Positions 1 to 4,998 of a stretch of 5,001 nt of DNA are shown in pieces. Source of the DNA: an uncultured Desulfuromonadales bacterium (GTDB taxonomy: Bacteria > Desulfobacterota > Desulfuromonadia > Desulfuromonadales > Geopsychrobacteraceae); the NCBI GenBank assembly GCA_945788205.1, contig CALZLE010000437.1:1-5001 (forward strand), in the 5' to 3' direction. Every line of letters begins with the position of its first letter. Position 1 is the stretch's first letter. The notes beneath the pieces are model-generated. The model did no database searches, was not told where the DNA came from, and worked only from the letters and a program-made list of their open reading frames with translations. The position numbers and the translations under genes are program-made.

Positions 1-95
1 CTATTTACAACCGCATGCGACCACACCTGAGCTTGAACATGAAAACACCAGAAGAAGTACATAAGAAAGCCACCTCCGCAAGGGAGGTGGCTTGA
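1..95 (+). CDS. IS3-family transposase OrfB, C-terminal fragment cut by the window edge
   Basis: The frame whose first complete codon is at 3-5 is open from the window edge to the TGA at 93-95 and gives 30 complete residues. They contain YNRMRPHLSLNMKTPEEVHK, which matches the conserved end of the IS3-family integrase-core (rve) transposase: a YN..RPH.SL segment, then a KTP.EV helix start. This protein is the catalytic DDE recombinase that cuts and joins IS ends. The three acidic catalytic residues, and any frameshift with an upstream OrfA, lie off the left side, so intactness cannot be judged. The last nine codons also form a perfect 11-bp hairpin in the nucleic acid. The gene converges on ihfB. 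Family assignment rests on the short but distinctive tail; the IS subgroup is not resolved. Confidence 0.8.
   Translation, partial: IYNRMRPHLSLNMKTPEEVHKKATSAREVA
67..93 (-). terminator. Hairpin inside the transposase end, probable terminator for ihfB transcripts
   Basis: Positions 67-77 and 83-93 are perfect 11-base complements around a 5-base loop (78-82). Read on the minus strand, the stem ends in GGCTT and continues TCTTAT, a short broken U-rich tract, so it could end transcripts entering the IS from ihfB. On the plus strand the hairpin is followed by GAGAAAAAC, with no U-tract, so it is not a good terminator for the transposase. It is the first hairpin met after the ihfB stop codon. The imperfect U-tract lowers confidence in efficient termination; the stem itself is unambiguous. 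Confidence 0.6.
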
Positions 96-101
96 GAAAA
101 A

Positions 102-127
102 CTGTCAATCTATTTTAGGACGTGACA
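102..127 (+). repeat. Probable right terminal inverted repeat of the IS3-family element
   Basis: This 26-base segment begins at CTGTCAATC and ends in GGACGTGACA. It lies just downstream of the transposase stop, where IS3-family right inverted repeats sit, and ends in the expected CA dinucleotide. The left repeat is outside the window, so the pairing that would prove it cannot be seen. If correct, the left end of the element should start with TGTCACGTCC or a close variant. Confidence 0.5.
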
Positions 128-140
128 ATAAAACCTGTAA

Positions 141-419
141 CTACTCGTCGACCCGCTCACGCAACTCTTTACCCGTCTTGAAAAACGGTGTCTTGCGTGA
201 TGGGATCTTCACCAGCTCACCACTCTTTGGATTTCTTGCCTCGCGAGCATCACGCTCACGAACAGAAAAAGAACCAAAGCCACGGATTTCAACCCGGTCG
301 CCATCAGCAAGCGCTTCGCCGATACCACCAAAGATCAGGTTAATAATTGCCTCTGCATCCTTTTTGTTGAGCAAATCATGCTCATCAGAAAGTCGTTCAA
401 TCAATTCACTTTTGGTCAT
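141..419 (-). CDS. ihfB: Integration host factor subunit beta
   Basis: This 92-residue protein is a DNABII (HU/IHF) family member. IHF is a heterodimer of alpha and beta subunits that binds specific sites in the minor groove and bends DNA sharply, acting in transcription, replication and recombination. The N-terminus MTKSELIERL is that of IHF beta. The core has EIRGFGSF (about residues 44-51) and the beta-arm signature RNPKSGE (62-68), whose proline (residue 64) intercalates in the DNA, followed by PFFKTGKELRERV. The frame can be extended to a GTG at 425, but that codon touches its only purine-rich sequence. The ATG at 417-419 has AGGTGA close upstream and matches the family start, so I chose it. 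It lies 35 bases after sppA and is probably co-transcribed with it. HU is the alternative, but the start and arm sequences favour IHF beta. Confidence 0.95.
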   Translation of the reverse strand: MTKSELIERLSDEHDLLNKKDAEAIINLIFGGIGEALADGDRVEIRGFGSFSVRERDAREARNPKSGELVKIPSRKTPFFKTGKELRERVDE

Positions 420-422
420 TTT

Positions 423-430
423 CACCTTCC
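423..430 (-). promoter_or_regulatory. Ribosome binding site that sets the ihfB start
   Basis: The minus strand reads GGAAGGTG, then three A residues, then the ATG at 419. The AGGTGA element pairs with the 3' end of 16S rRNA. The alternative GTG start at 425 lies inside this element, so it cannot use it. This supports a 92-residue rather than a 94-residue protein. Confidence 0.75.
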
Positions 431-454
431 ACGTCGCAAAAAGCAGCTATTCAC

Positions 455-1345
455 TCAATAGCCATTCCACAAATACTGCGGACCAATCGTAATTTTCCGG
501 CTGAAATCGACACCCAGATAGCGACTAGCCGCCCCCTGAATCAATCTTTCGATGAAATCTGTACGCTCTGGCTCAGGGTAGATCAGGTCAGGAGACTCAC
601 CTAACCCAGTAACCTTTCCAGCATAATTGATCGCATCGTTAAATGTTCCGAGCTCATCTATCAAACCGATGGCCAAAGCCTGCCGACCGGTAAATATTCT
701 TCCGTCGACATAGGGACTTAATCGATCGATTGGAATCTTACGCCCTTCACTGATCGCCTGCACGAACTGGGAATGGACATCATCAATCATCCCCTGCAAT
801 AATTCACGATCAGCAGCAGAAAAAGCACGCGCTGATGAACCTATATCTTTAAACTGACCACTTTTAACAACTTCAGTCTTTACCCCGATCTTGCCCATCA
901 GCTCCCGATAGTCTGGAAAGGACATGATCACACCGATACTTCCGGTAATACTGCCGGGGTTTGCAAACAAACGCTCTCCGGCAATCGCTAGATAATAACC
1001 ACCCGAAGCAGCAATCGCCCCCATAGAAACAATCAGTGGTTTTTTATCGGCAAGGCGCTTTAGCTCTGCATATATTTCCTGAGAAGGAGCAACACCACCA
1101 CCCGGGGAGTTAACCCGCAACACCACTGCTTTGATGGCATCGTTGTCGCGAAAATCGTTGATCTGCTCAATTAATTTTTGTGCATCGATGATAGTGCCGT
1201 AAACTTCCAGCACTCCAATTTTTTTACCGACCGGGACAACAACTGAGCGACCGCTCAGCATACCGGAAGTAAGCACTACCAGGAGAAAAAACAGGAAGAT
1301 AGCACCAATGGTCATTGAGGCCATCAAAAAGGGGCGTTTTTTCAT
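455..1345 (-). CDS. sppA: Signal peptide peptidase SppA, short (36 kDa) type, family S49
   Basis: SppA is a membrane-anchored serine protease that degrades signal peptides left after protein export; the active site faces the periplasmic side. The 296-residue length fits the single-domain form (as in Bacillus) rather than the doubled E. coli form of about 618. A basic start (KKR) is followed by one hydrophobic anchor at about residues 12-30. The substrate-strand motif NSPGGG is at 79-84. The nucleophile is probably Ser114 in MGAIAASGGYYLA, and the general base Lys166 in KSGQFKDIGS; their spacing of 52 equals that of the Ser/Lys dyad known in B. subtilis SppA. The ATG start gives a normal anchor, and an in-frame TGA lies nine bases upstream of it. 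No Shine-Dalgarno sequence is visible, and a strong terminator ends 12 bases upstream. ihfB follows after 35 bases. Confidence 0.93.
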   Translation of the reverse strand: MKKRPFLMASMTIGAIFLFFLLVVLTSGMLSGRSVVVPVGKKIGVLEVYGTIIDAQKLIEQINDFRDNDAIKAVVLRVNSPGGGVAPSQEIYAELKRLADKKPLIVSMGAIAASGGYYLAIAGERLFANPGSITGSIGVIMSFPDYRELMGKIGVKTEVVKSGQFKDIGSSARAFSAADRELLQGMIDDVHSQFVQAISEGRKIPIDRLSPYVDGRIFTGRQALAIGLIDELGTFNDAINYAGKVTGLGESPDLIYPEPERTDFIERLIQGAASRYLGVDFSRKITIGPQYLWNGY

Positions 1346-1357
1346 CAGATTTCACAC

Positions 1358-1390
1358 AAAAAAGGGGACTCCGGTATTTACCGGAGTCCC
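1358..1390 (-). terminator. Strong intrinsic terminator after rpsA
   Basis: On the minus strand, GGGACTCCGGT (1390-1380) pairs perfectly with ACCGGAGTCCC (1375-1365) around a four-base ATTT/AAAT loop, 11 bp in all. The stem is followed by one C and a run of six T (1363-1358). This is the classic GC-rich stem plus U-tract. It begins 17 bases after the rpsA stop codon and ends 12 bases before the sppA start. On the plus strand the stem is followed by TATATTTATC, a much poorer tract, so direction is clear. Confidence 0.9.
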
Positions 1391-1403
1391 TATATTTATC
1401 TTA

Positions 1404-1418
1404 CTGACTAATCGTCAG
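1404..1418 (-). other. Small dyad spanning the rpsA stop codon
   Basis: CTGAC (1404-1408) and GTCAG (1414-1418) are perfect complements around five bases. The TAG stop of rpsA (1410-1408) lies across the loop and one arm. With only 5 bp and no following U-tract it is not a terminator. It may stabilise the mRNA end together with the larger hairpin just downstream, or be chance. Confidence 0.3.
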
Positions 1419-3171
1419 ACTTGCGACCCATGGCACCTTGAAGCAGGTCACCGAGGTTAGAGGTTGCACTCTTCTGCGCACCCATAAACTCGTTAACCTC
1501 AGCCTTTTCTTTTTGCTCATCAATTCCCTTGATCGACAGGGCAATCTTCCGATCAACAGTATCAACCTGCAAAACAGCGGCTTCGAGGCTGTCACCGACC
1601 GTAGCAAATTCCTTCGGAGCTTCGACCTTCTCTTTGCTCAGTTCGGAAACGTGCACCAGTCCTTCAATACCCTCTTCCAACTCGAGGAAGATGCCGAAAT
1701 CGGTCACCGAAGTCACCTGCCCCTTGACGATAGTGCCTCGGGCATAGCGAGTTGGAACAGTCTCCCAAGGATCGGAAGCAAGCTGCTTGAGGCCCAGGGA
1801 AAAACGCTCGTTTTCACGATCGATATTCAGAACAACCGCTTTGACCAGATCGCCCTTCTTGTAAGCTTCGGAAGGATGCTTGATCCGCTTAGTCCAAGAC
1901 AAGTCCGAGATGTGAACCAGCCCGTCGATGCCCTCGTCAACACCGACGAAGATACCGAAGTCGGTGATGTTCTTGACTTGACCTTCGATGATAGTGCCGA
2001 TCGGGAACTTCTCACCGATAACATCCCATGGGTTCGGCTCAACCTGCTTGAGGCCGAGGGAGATGCGACGGTTCTCGGTGTCGAGAGCCAGAACAACGGA
2101 CTCAACTTCGTCACCGATGGAGAGAACTTTGTTCGGGTGCTTGACGCGCTTGGTCCAGCTCATTTCCGAAACATGGATCAGGCCTTCAACACCCTCTTCC
2201 AGCTCGATAAATGCGCCGTAATCGGTCAGGCTGACAACCTTACCGGTAACCTTGCCTTCAACCGGGTACTTAGCCTGAACGTCCAACCACGGATCTGGAG
2301 AGATCTGCTTGAGACCGAGCGAGACACGCTCCTTCTCTTTATCAAACTTAAGAACCTTGACGTTGATCTTGTCACCAACGGCCAGGATATCGGACGGATG
2401 CTTGACCCGGCCCCAGGACATGTCAGTGATGTGCAGAAGACCGTCAATACCACCGAGGTCGATGAATGCACCATAATCGGTCAAGTTCTTAACAATACCC
2501 TCGGTGACCTGACTCTCTTCCAGTGTCTTGAGGGTTTCGCCACGCTGCGACTCACGCTCGGTTTCGAGCAGAACACGGCGGGAAAGAACAATATTGCCAC
2601 GACGCTTGTTCAGCTTGATGATCTTGAAATCGAAAGACTCACCGATCACCTTGTCCAAATTACGAACCGGGCGCAGGTCAACCTGAGAACCTGGAAGGAA
2701 AGCGTTAACGCCGATATCAACCGACAGTCCGCCTTTGATGCGGCTGATGATTTTACCTTCGACCACAGCACCTTCTTCAAGAGAGTTCCAGATCTTCTGC
2801 CGATCAGCTTTCTCTTTCGAGAGAACGATCAGACCACTGTCGCTCTCACCACCGCCAAACAGGACATCATAAACGTCACCTACGTTGACATTGATCTCGC
2901 CTTTTTCATCGGCAAACTCGCGAAGCGGGATAACCCCTTCCGACTTGTAACCGACGTCGACAACAACCGAGTCAGGATTAACCTGAACAATCGTGCCTTC
3001 AACGACATCATTGCGCTTCAGTTCGAAGCCACCCTGCTCATAATCTTTAAGCAGTTCCTCGAAGCTTTCTTCGAAATCGCCATCCATTTCGGCCTGCGCG
3101 TCTTTTTCATCCTGCGCATCCATTGCGTCCAGCGCTTCCATTTCGTCTTGCAGTTCTTTTTCTTCTACCAT
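1408..3171 (-). CDS. rpsA: 30S ribosomal protein S1, six S1 domains
   Basis: S1 binds the 30S subunit and captures and unfolds mRNA for initiation. The 587-residue product has six S1 (OB-fold) repeats at about 54-120, 136-199, 220-288, 305-375, 392-462 and 479-548, then a polar tail. Domains 3-5 are the most regular: each has GxDGLLH/GLVH, a SW(T/G)(K/R)xxKHP segment and GLKQ followed by a PW linker; GLKQ at 286, 373 and 460 recurs exactly every 87 residues. Residues 1-45 form an acidic extension with 20 D/E and 3 K. The frame stays open to a GTG at 3246, but the ATG at 3171 has AAGGGGGT ten bases upstream and starts MVEEKELQ, so it is preferred. The gene lacks TTA, CTA and TCA codons over nearly its whole length, consistent with high expression. 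It probably has its own promoter (3237-3265) and is closed by the terminator at 1358-1390. Confidence 0.96.
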   Translation of the reverse strand: MVEEKELQDEMEALDAMDAQDEKDAQAEMDGDFEESFEELLKDYEQGGFELKRNDVVEGTIVQVNPDSVVVDVGYKSEGVIPLREFADEKGEINVNVGDVYDVLFGGGESDSGLIVLSKEKADRQKIWNSLEEGAVVEGKIISRIKGGLSVDIGVNAFLPGSQVDLRPVRNLDKVIGESFDFKIIKLNKRRGNIVLSRRVLLETERESQRGETLKTLEESQVTEGIVKNLTDYGAFIDLGGIDGLLHITDMSWGRVKHPSDILAVGDKINVKVLKFDKEKERVSLGLKQISPDPWLDVQAKYPVEGKVTGKVVSLTDYGAFIELEEGVEGLIHVSEMSWTKRVKHPNKVLSIGDEVESVVLALDTENRRISLGLKQVEPNPWDVIGEKFPIGTIIEGQVKNITDFGIFVGVDEGIDGLVHISDLSWTKRIKHPSEAYKKGDLVKAVVLNIDRENERFSLGLKQLASDPWETVPTRYARGTIVKGQVTSVTDFGIFLELEEGIEGLVHVSELSKEKVEAPKEFATVGDSLEAAVLQVDTVDRKIALSIKGIDEQKEKAEVNEFMGAQKSATSNLGDLLQGAMGRKSDD

Positions 3172-3181
3172 TGGAGATGTT

Positions 3182-3189
3182 ACCCCCTT
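3182..3189 (-). promoter_or_regulatory. Ribosome binding site that sets the rpsA start
   Basis: The minus strand reads AAGGGGGT, one base different from the AAGGAGGT consensus, followed by ten bases and the ATG at 3171. The upstream GTG at 3246 has AAGAGG only two bases before it, which is too close. It would also lie upstream of the expected transcript start. The visible site therefore supports the shorter protein. Confidence 0.7.
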
Positions 3190-3197
3190 GCGAATTT

Positions 3198-3219
3198 CCC
3201 GACGCCTTACGGCGGCGGA
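3198..3219 (-). promoter_or_regulatory. Leader hairpin upstream of rpsA with GUAA tetraloop
   Basis: On the minus strand, CGCC (3214-3211) pairs with GGCG (3206-3203) around the GNRA-type loop GTAA. After one C/T mismatch, four more pairs follow outward, including one T-G wobble (UCCG with CGGG). The hairpin lies 9 bases upstream of the Shine-Dalgarno sequence, in the centre of a predicted leader of about 60 bases. E. coli rpsA has a structured leader through which S1 represses its own translation. A similar role here is inference only. Confidence 0.5.
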
Positions 3220-3236
3220 CTCTTTCGAGACTGCGG

Positions 3237-3265
3237 AAGATAGCACAGCCTCTTAGAAAAAACAA
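3237..3265 (-). promoter_or_regulatory. Candidate sigma-70 promoter for rpsA
   Basis: On the minus strand, TTGTTT (3265-3260) and TATCTT (3242-3237) are separated by 17 bases. The -10 hexamer is preceded by TGC, giving an extended -10 element. The sequence upstream of the -35 is AT-rich (AAAAATATTGG), as in UP elements of ribosomal protein promoters. Transcription would start near 3230, about 60 bases before the rpsA ATG. Hexamer matches are 3 of 6 and 4 of 6, so the call rests on spacing, the TG motif and position in a 196-base gene-free gap. Confidence 0.55.
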
Positions 3266-3367
3266 ACCAATATTTTTCAGGCAGTTATTCTTTTTAATCC
3301 GCTTTCTCAGACTAATTTTCCAACCCTGCCCGAGACGAATAAAAAACCTTTGTCAGCACTGAAAAAA

Positions 3368-4210
3368 TTAAATATTTTGCGATATATTTCCCAAGCGCTG
3401 TAGCACCTCATCGATAATCCAACCAGGTGTCGATGCTCCAGCGGTAATCCCGATTCGCTCTTTTTCAGTGAACCAATCATCCTGCAATTGAGCTGCCGTT
3501 TCTATATGATGAGTGCAAGGTTGCTGTTCCTCGCAAAGCCGCGCTAAACGAGAGGTGTTTGCACTATTAAAGCCACCGACAACCAGCATCAGGTCGACCC
3601 CTGCGGCAATCTGCCGCGCTTCGCGTTGACGCAAGGTCGTTGCATCACAGATGGTATTATAGACACGCAATTCTTTTGCTTTGGACAAACAGGACGAAAC
3701 AATTTCCTGCAAATTTTCCAGTGGTTGGGTCGTCTGCGCAATAATACCTATCTTGCTGTTATTCGGCAGAGACTGAACCTCTTCAGCGCTGGTAATGACA
3801 ACCGCCTCACCCTTGGCATACGAGAAAATACCTTGCACCTCCGGGTGATCTGCTTCTCCGACCAAGACCACTAAATACCCATCATCACTCAGCTTTGCAG
3901 CAAAGTCCTGGGCTTTTTTTACAAACGGGCAGGTCGCGTCGATAATTTCTAAATGCTGCGCCTCAATATCGTGCATCTCATTGGCGGTCACTCCGTGCGA
4001 CCGCACCACGACCGCACCACCAGGGATTTCCGCAACCTGCTTGCAGACTTTCACCCCCTGCTGCTCTAACTGTTCAACAACCTGCGGTGAATGAATCAGT
4101 GGCCCTAAAGAGTGGATCTGCTCGTGCTGTGATGAGGCATCAAAAGCCATCTGCGTAGCGCGCTTAACCCCGAAGCAAAATCCCGCACTTTTTGCCAGAA
4201 CAATTTCCAT
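3368..4210 (-). CDS. ispH: 4-hydroxy-3-methylbut-2-enyl diphosphate reductase (IspH/LytB)
   Basis: IspH catalyses the last step of the MEP pathway, reducing HMBPP to isopentenyl and dimethylallyl diphosphate with a [4Fe-4S] cluster in the cytoplasm. The 280-residue product has the three cluster cysteines: Cys12 in AKSAGFCFGVKRA, Cys94 in DATCPFVKK and Cys188 in NTICDATTLRQ. Substrate-binding residues are also visible: His40 (GPLIHSPQV), His72 (RSHGV), His122 and the proton-donor Glu124 (ADHPEVQG), the QTTQ loop, GGFNSANTSRL and TAGASTPGWII. Two ATG codons occur in tandem (4213 and 4210). GGGAG at 4220-4216 is two bases from the first and five from the second, so I chose the second; the first would add one Met. 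The start overlaps the cmk TGA by one base (TGATG), which suggests translational coupling. No clear terminator follows the TAA at 3368-3370. Confidence 0.96.
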   Translation of the reverse strand: MEIVLAKSAGFCFGVKRATQMAFDASSQHEQIHSLGPLIHSPQVVEQLEQQGVKVCKQVAEIPGGAVVVRSHGVTANEMHDIEAQHLEIIDATCPFVKKAQDFAAKLSDDGYLVVLVGEADHPEVQGIFSYAKGEAVVITSAEEVQSLPNNSKIGIIAQTTQPLENLQEIVSSCLSKAKELRVYNTICDATTLRQREARQIAAGVDLMLVVGGFNSANTSRLARLCEEQQPCTHHIETAAQLQDDWFTEKERIGITAGASTPGWIIDEVLQRLGNISQNI

Positions 4211-4893
4211 CATGACTCCCGCGATTGTCGTTGCTCGACCAACTGCAGCATTTTATCTAATACTTCTTCAATTGTCATACTGGTCGAGTCGATATCGATG
4301 GCATCCCCAGCCCGCCTCAGTGGCGCGTGCTCACGGGCACTGTCGGCAGCATCCCGCTCTTCAACTTCAGCGATGGTCTGTTGCAACTCGACATCCAGCC
4401 CCTTGGCACGTAATTCGTCATAGCGCCGTCGACCACGTTCTGCCGCCGTTGCTGAAAGAAAAAACTTCACATCAGCATTGGGGAAAACAACTGTGCCGAT
4501 ATCCCGACCTTCCAGCACGACTCCACCCGCTTCACCCATCTTCCGCTGCAATCGAACCATCGCCTCACGAACTGTTGAGCAAGCAGCGACCTTTGCCGTT
4601 AACAAGCTGACCTCTGGAGTGCGAATCTGTTGCGAAACATCCTCTCCATTGACGATGACCCGCTCCTGCTCTGCGCCGCGGATAAACTCGATGGTCAGAT
4701 CGCAACACAACTCCTGTAAAGCCCGATCGTCTGCAACATCCACCTGCTGGCGATTAACCAGTAAAGCCACCGCGCGATACATGGCACCGGTATCGATATT
4801 GGTGTAACCGGTCCGCTTGGCCAACGCCTTGCTGAGTGTACTCTTTCCCGCCCCGGAGGGCCCGTCGATGGCAATAATCAGTTTTTTGGTCAA
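4210..4893 (-). CDS. cmk: Cytidylate kinase
   Basis: Cmk phosphorylates CMP and dCMP with ATP, recycling cytidine nucleotides in the cytoplasm. The 227-residue product equals the usual bacterial length. The P-loop GPSGAGKST is at 11-19, followed by the NMP-binding segment DTGAMYRA (34-41), GRDIGT (129-134), the lid RDAADSARE (180-188) and the C-terminal RRAGDAIDIDS. The frame runs open to a TTG at 4929, but that codon lies inside a leader hairpin and is one base from AAAGG. The TTG at 4893 has AGGGA nine bases upstream and yields MTKKLIIAIDGPSG, matching family N-termini; no in-frame ATG or GTG exists between them. A rare TTG start may keep expression low. The stop codon overlaps ispH by one base. 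Confidence 0.94.
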   Translation of the reverse strand: MTKKLIIAIDGPSGAGKSTLSKALAKRTGYTNIDTGAMYRAVALLVNRQQVDVADDRALQELCCDLTIEFIRGAEQERVIVNGEDVSQQIRTPEVSLLTAKVAACSTVREAMVRLQRKMGEAGGVVLEGRDIGTVVFPNADVKFFLSATAAERGRRRYDELRAKGLDVELQQTIAEVEERDAADSAREHAPLRRAGDAIDIDSTSMTIEEVLDKMLQLVEQRQSRES

Positions 4894-4916
4894 TGTCTTT
4901 TTTCCCTGAGCATATG

Positions 4917-4949
4917 AAAACCGGCACAAGCCTTTAAGCTGATGCCGGT
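4917..4949 (-). terminator. Terminator-like hairpin in the cmk leader
   Basis: On the minus strand, ACCGGCA (4949-4943) pairs perfectly with TGCCGGT (4926-4920) around a 16-base loop that can pair weakly within itself. The stem runs into TTTTC (4920-4916). It ends 23 bases before the cmk TTG codon. It could be the terminator of a gene beyond the right edge or, because a candidate promoter lies just upstream, an attenuator of cmk-ispH. The U-tract is short (four), so efficiency is uncertain. Confidence 0.5.
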
Positions 4950-4965
4950 ATAATCGCCGGTAAAT

Positions 4966-4980
4966 TCACTATAACAGTGA
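4966..4980. promoter_or_regulatory. Inverted repeat over the candidate cmk -10 element
   Basis: TCACT (4966-4970) and AGTGA (4976-4980) form a perfect 5-bp dyad with a five-base spacer. It covers the whole proposed -10 hexamer. A dyad placed there could be a repressor operator. It could also be a coincidence, as 5-bp arms are short and no regulator is encoded nearby. Confidence 0.3.
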
Positions 4981-4998
4981 TTCCCGCCTAAAAATCAA
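4968..4998 (-). promoter_or_regulatory. Candidate sigma-70 promoter for cmk-ispH
   Basis: On the minus strand, TATAGT (4973-4968) matches the -10 consensus at 5 of 6 positions. It is preceded by TGT, an extended -10 motif. TTGATT (4998-4993) matches the -35 at 4 of 6, with a spacer of 19, longer than ideal but tolerated with an extended -10. Transcription would begin near 4961, about 68 bases before the cmk start codon. No reading frame with recognisable coding content is seen between 4894 and the right edge. Confidence 0.5.

Larger units (their letters stand above)
1..127 (+). mobile_element. Right end of an IS3-family insertion sequence, partial
   Basis: The left 127 bases look like the 3' terminus of an IS3-family element whose remainder lies outside the window. 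The evidence is a plus-strand reading frame with a typical OrfB C-terminus (stop at 93-95), followed by a non-coding tail of about 30 bases ending in GTGACA at 122-127. IS3-family ends normally close with CA, which fits an end at 127. The next bases (ATA or ATAA from 128) could be one copy of the 3-5 bp target duplication, but the other copy is not visible. The element ends 13 bases beyond the ihfB stop codon. The exact boundary is inferred; membership in a transposase family is well supported by the protein tail. Confidence 0.75.

Noticed and set aside
178..492. A 104-codon open frame on the plus strand across ihfB and the end of sppA
   Set aside because: It lies opposite two clearly recognised genes and has low-complexity, serine- and arginine-rich content typical of a shadow frame.
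3218..3231. A second leader hairpin with a GAAA loop upstream of rpsA
   Set aside because: Only three contiguous pairs form before a mismatch, it competes with the base of the better hairpin at 3198-3219, and it lies at the predicted transcript start.
1438..3243. A 601-codon open frame on the plus strand, antisense to nearly all of rpsA
   Set aside because: It is codon-aligned with rpsA and stays open because rpsA avoids TTA, CTA and TCA codons in this stretch, a result of codon bias in a highly expressed gene. Its translation has no recognisable domain, and the S1 protein on the other strand is unambiguous.
3123..3362. A 79-codon plus-strand frame over the rpsA leader
   Set aside because: It overlaps the rpsA 5' end and promoter region in antisense and has no recognisable sequence; it also crosses the leader structures that better explain this gap.
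3335..3367. T-rich stretches just after the ispH stop as a possible ispH terminator
   Set aside because: Two runs of six T occur on the minus strand, but the only nearby dyad (TCAG/CTGA) would leave a two-base loop and does not sit directly before the second run. No real stem supports termination.
4212..4807. Two plus-strand open frames (132 and 109 codons) opposite cmk
   Set aside because: Both are antisense to a complete cytidylate kinase and show no family signature.
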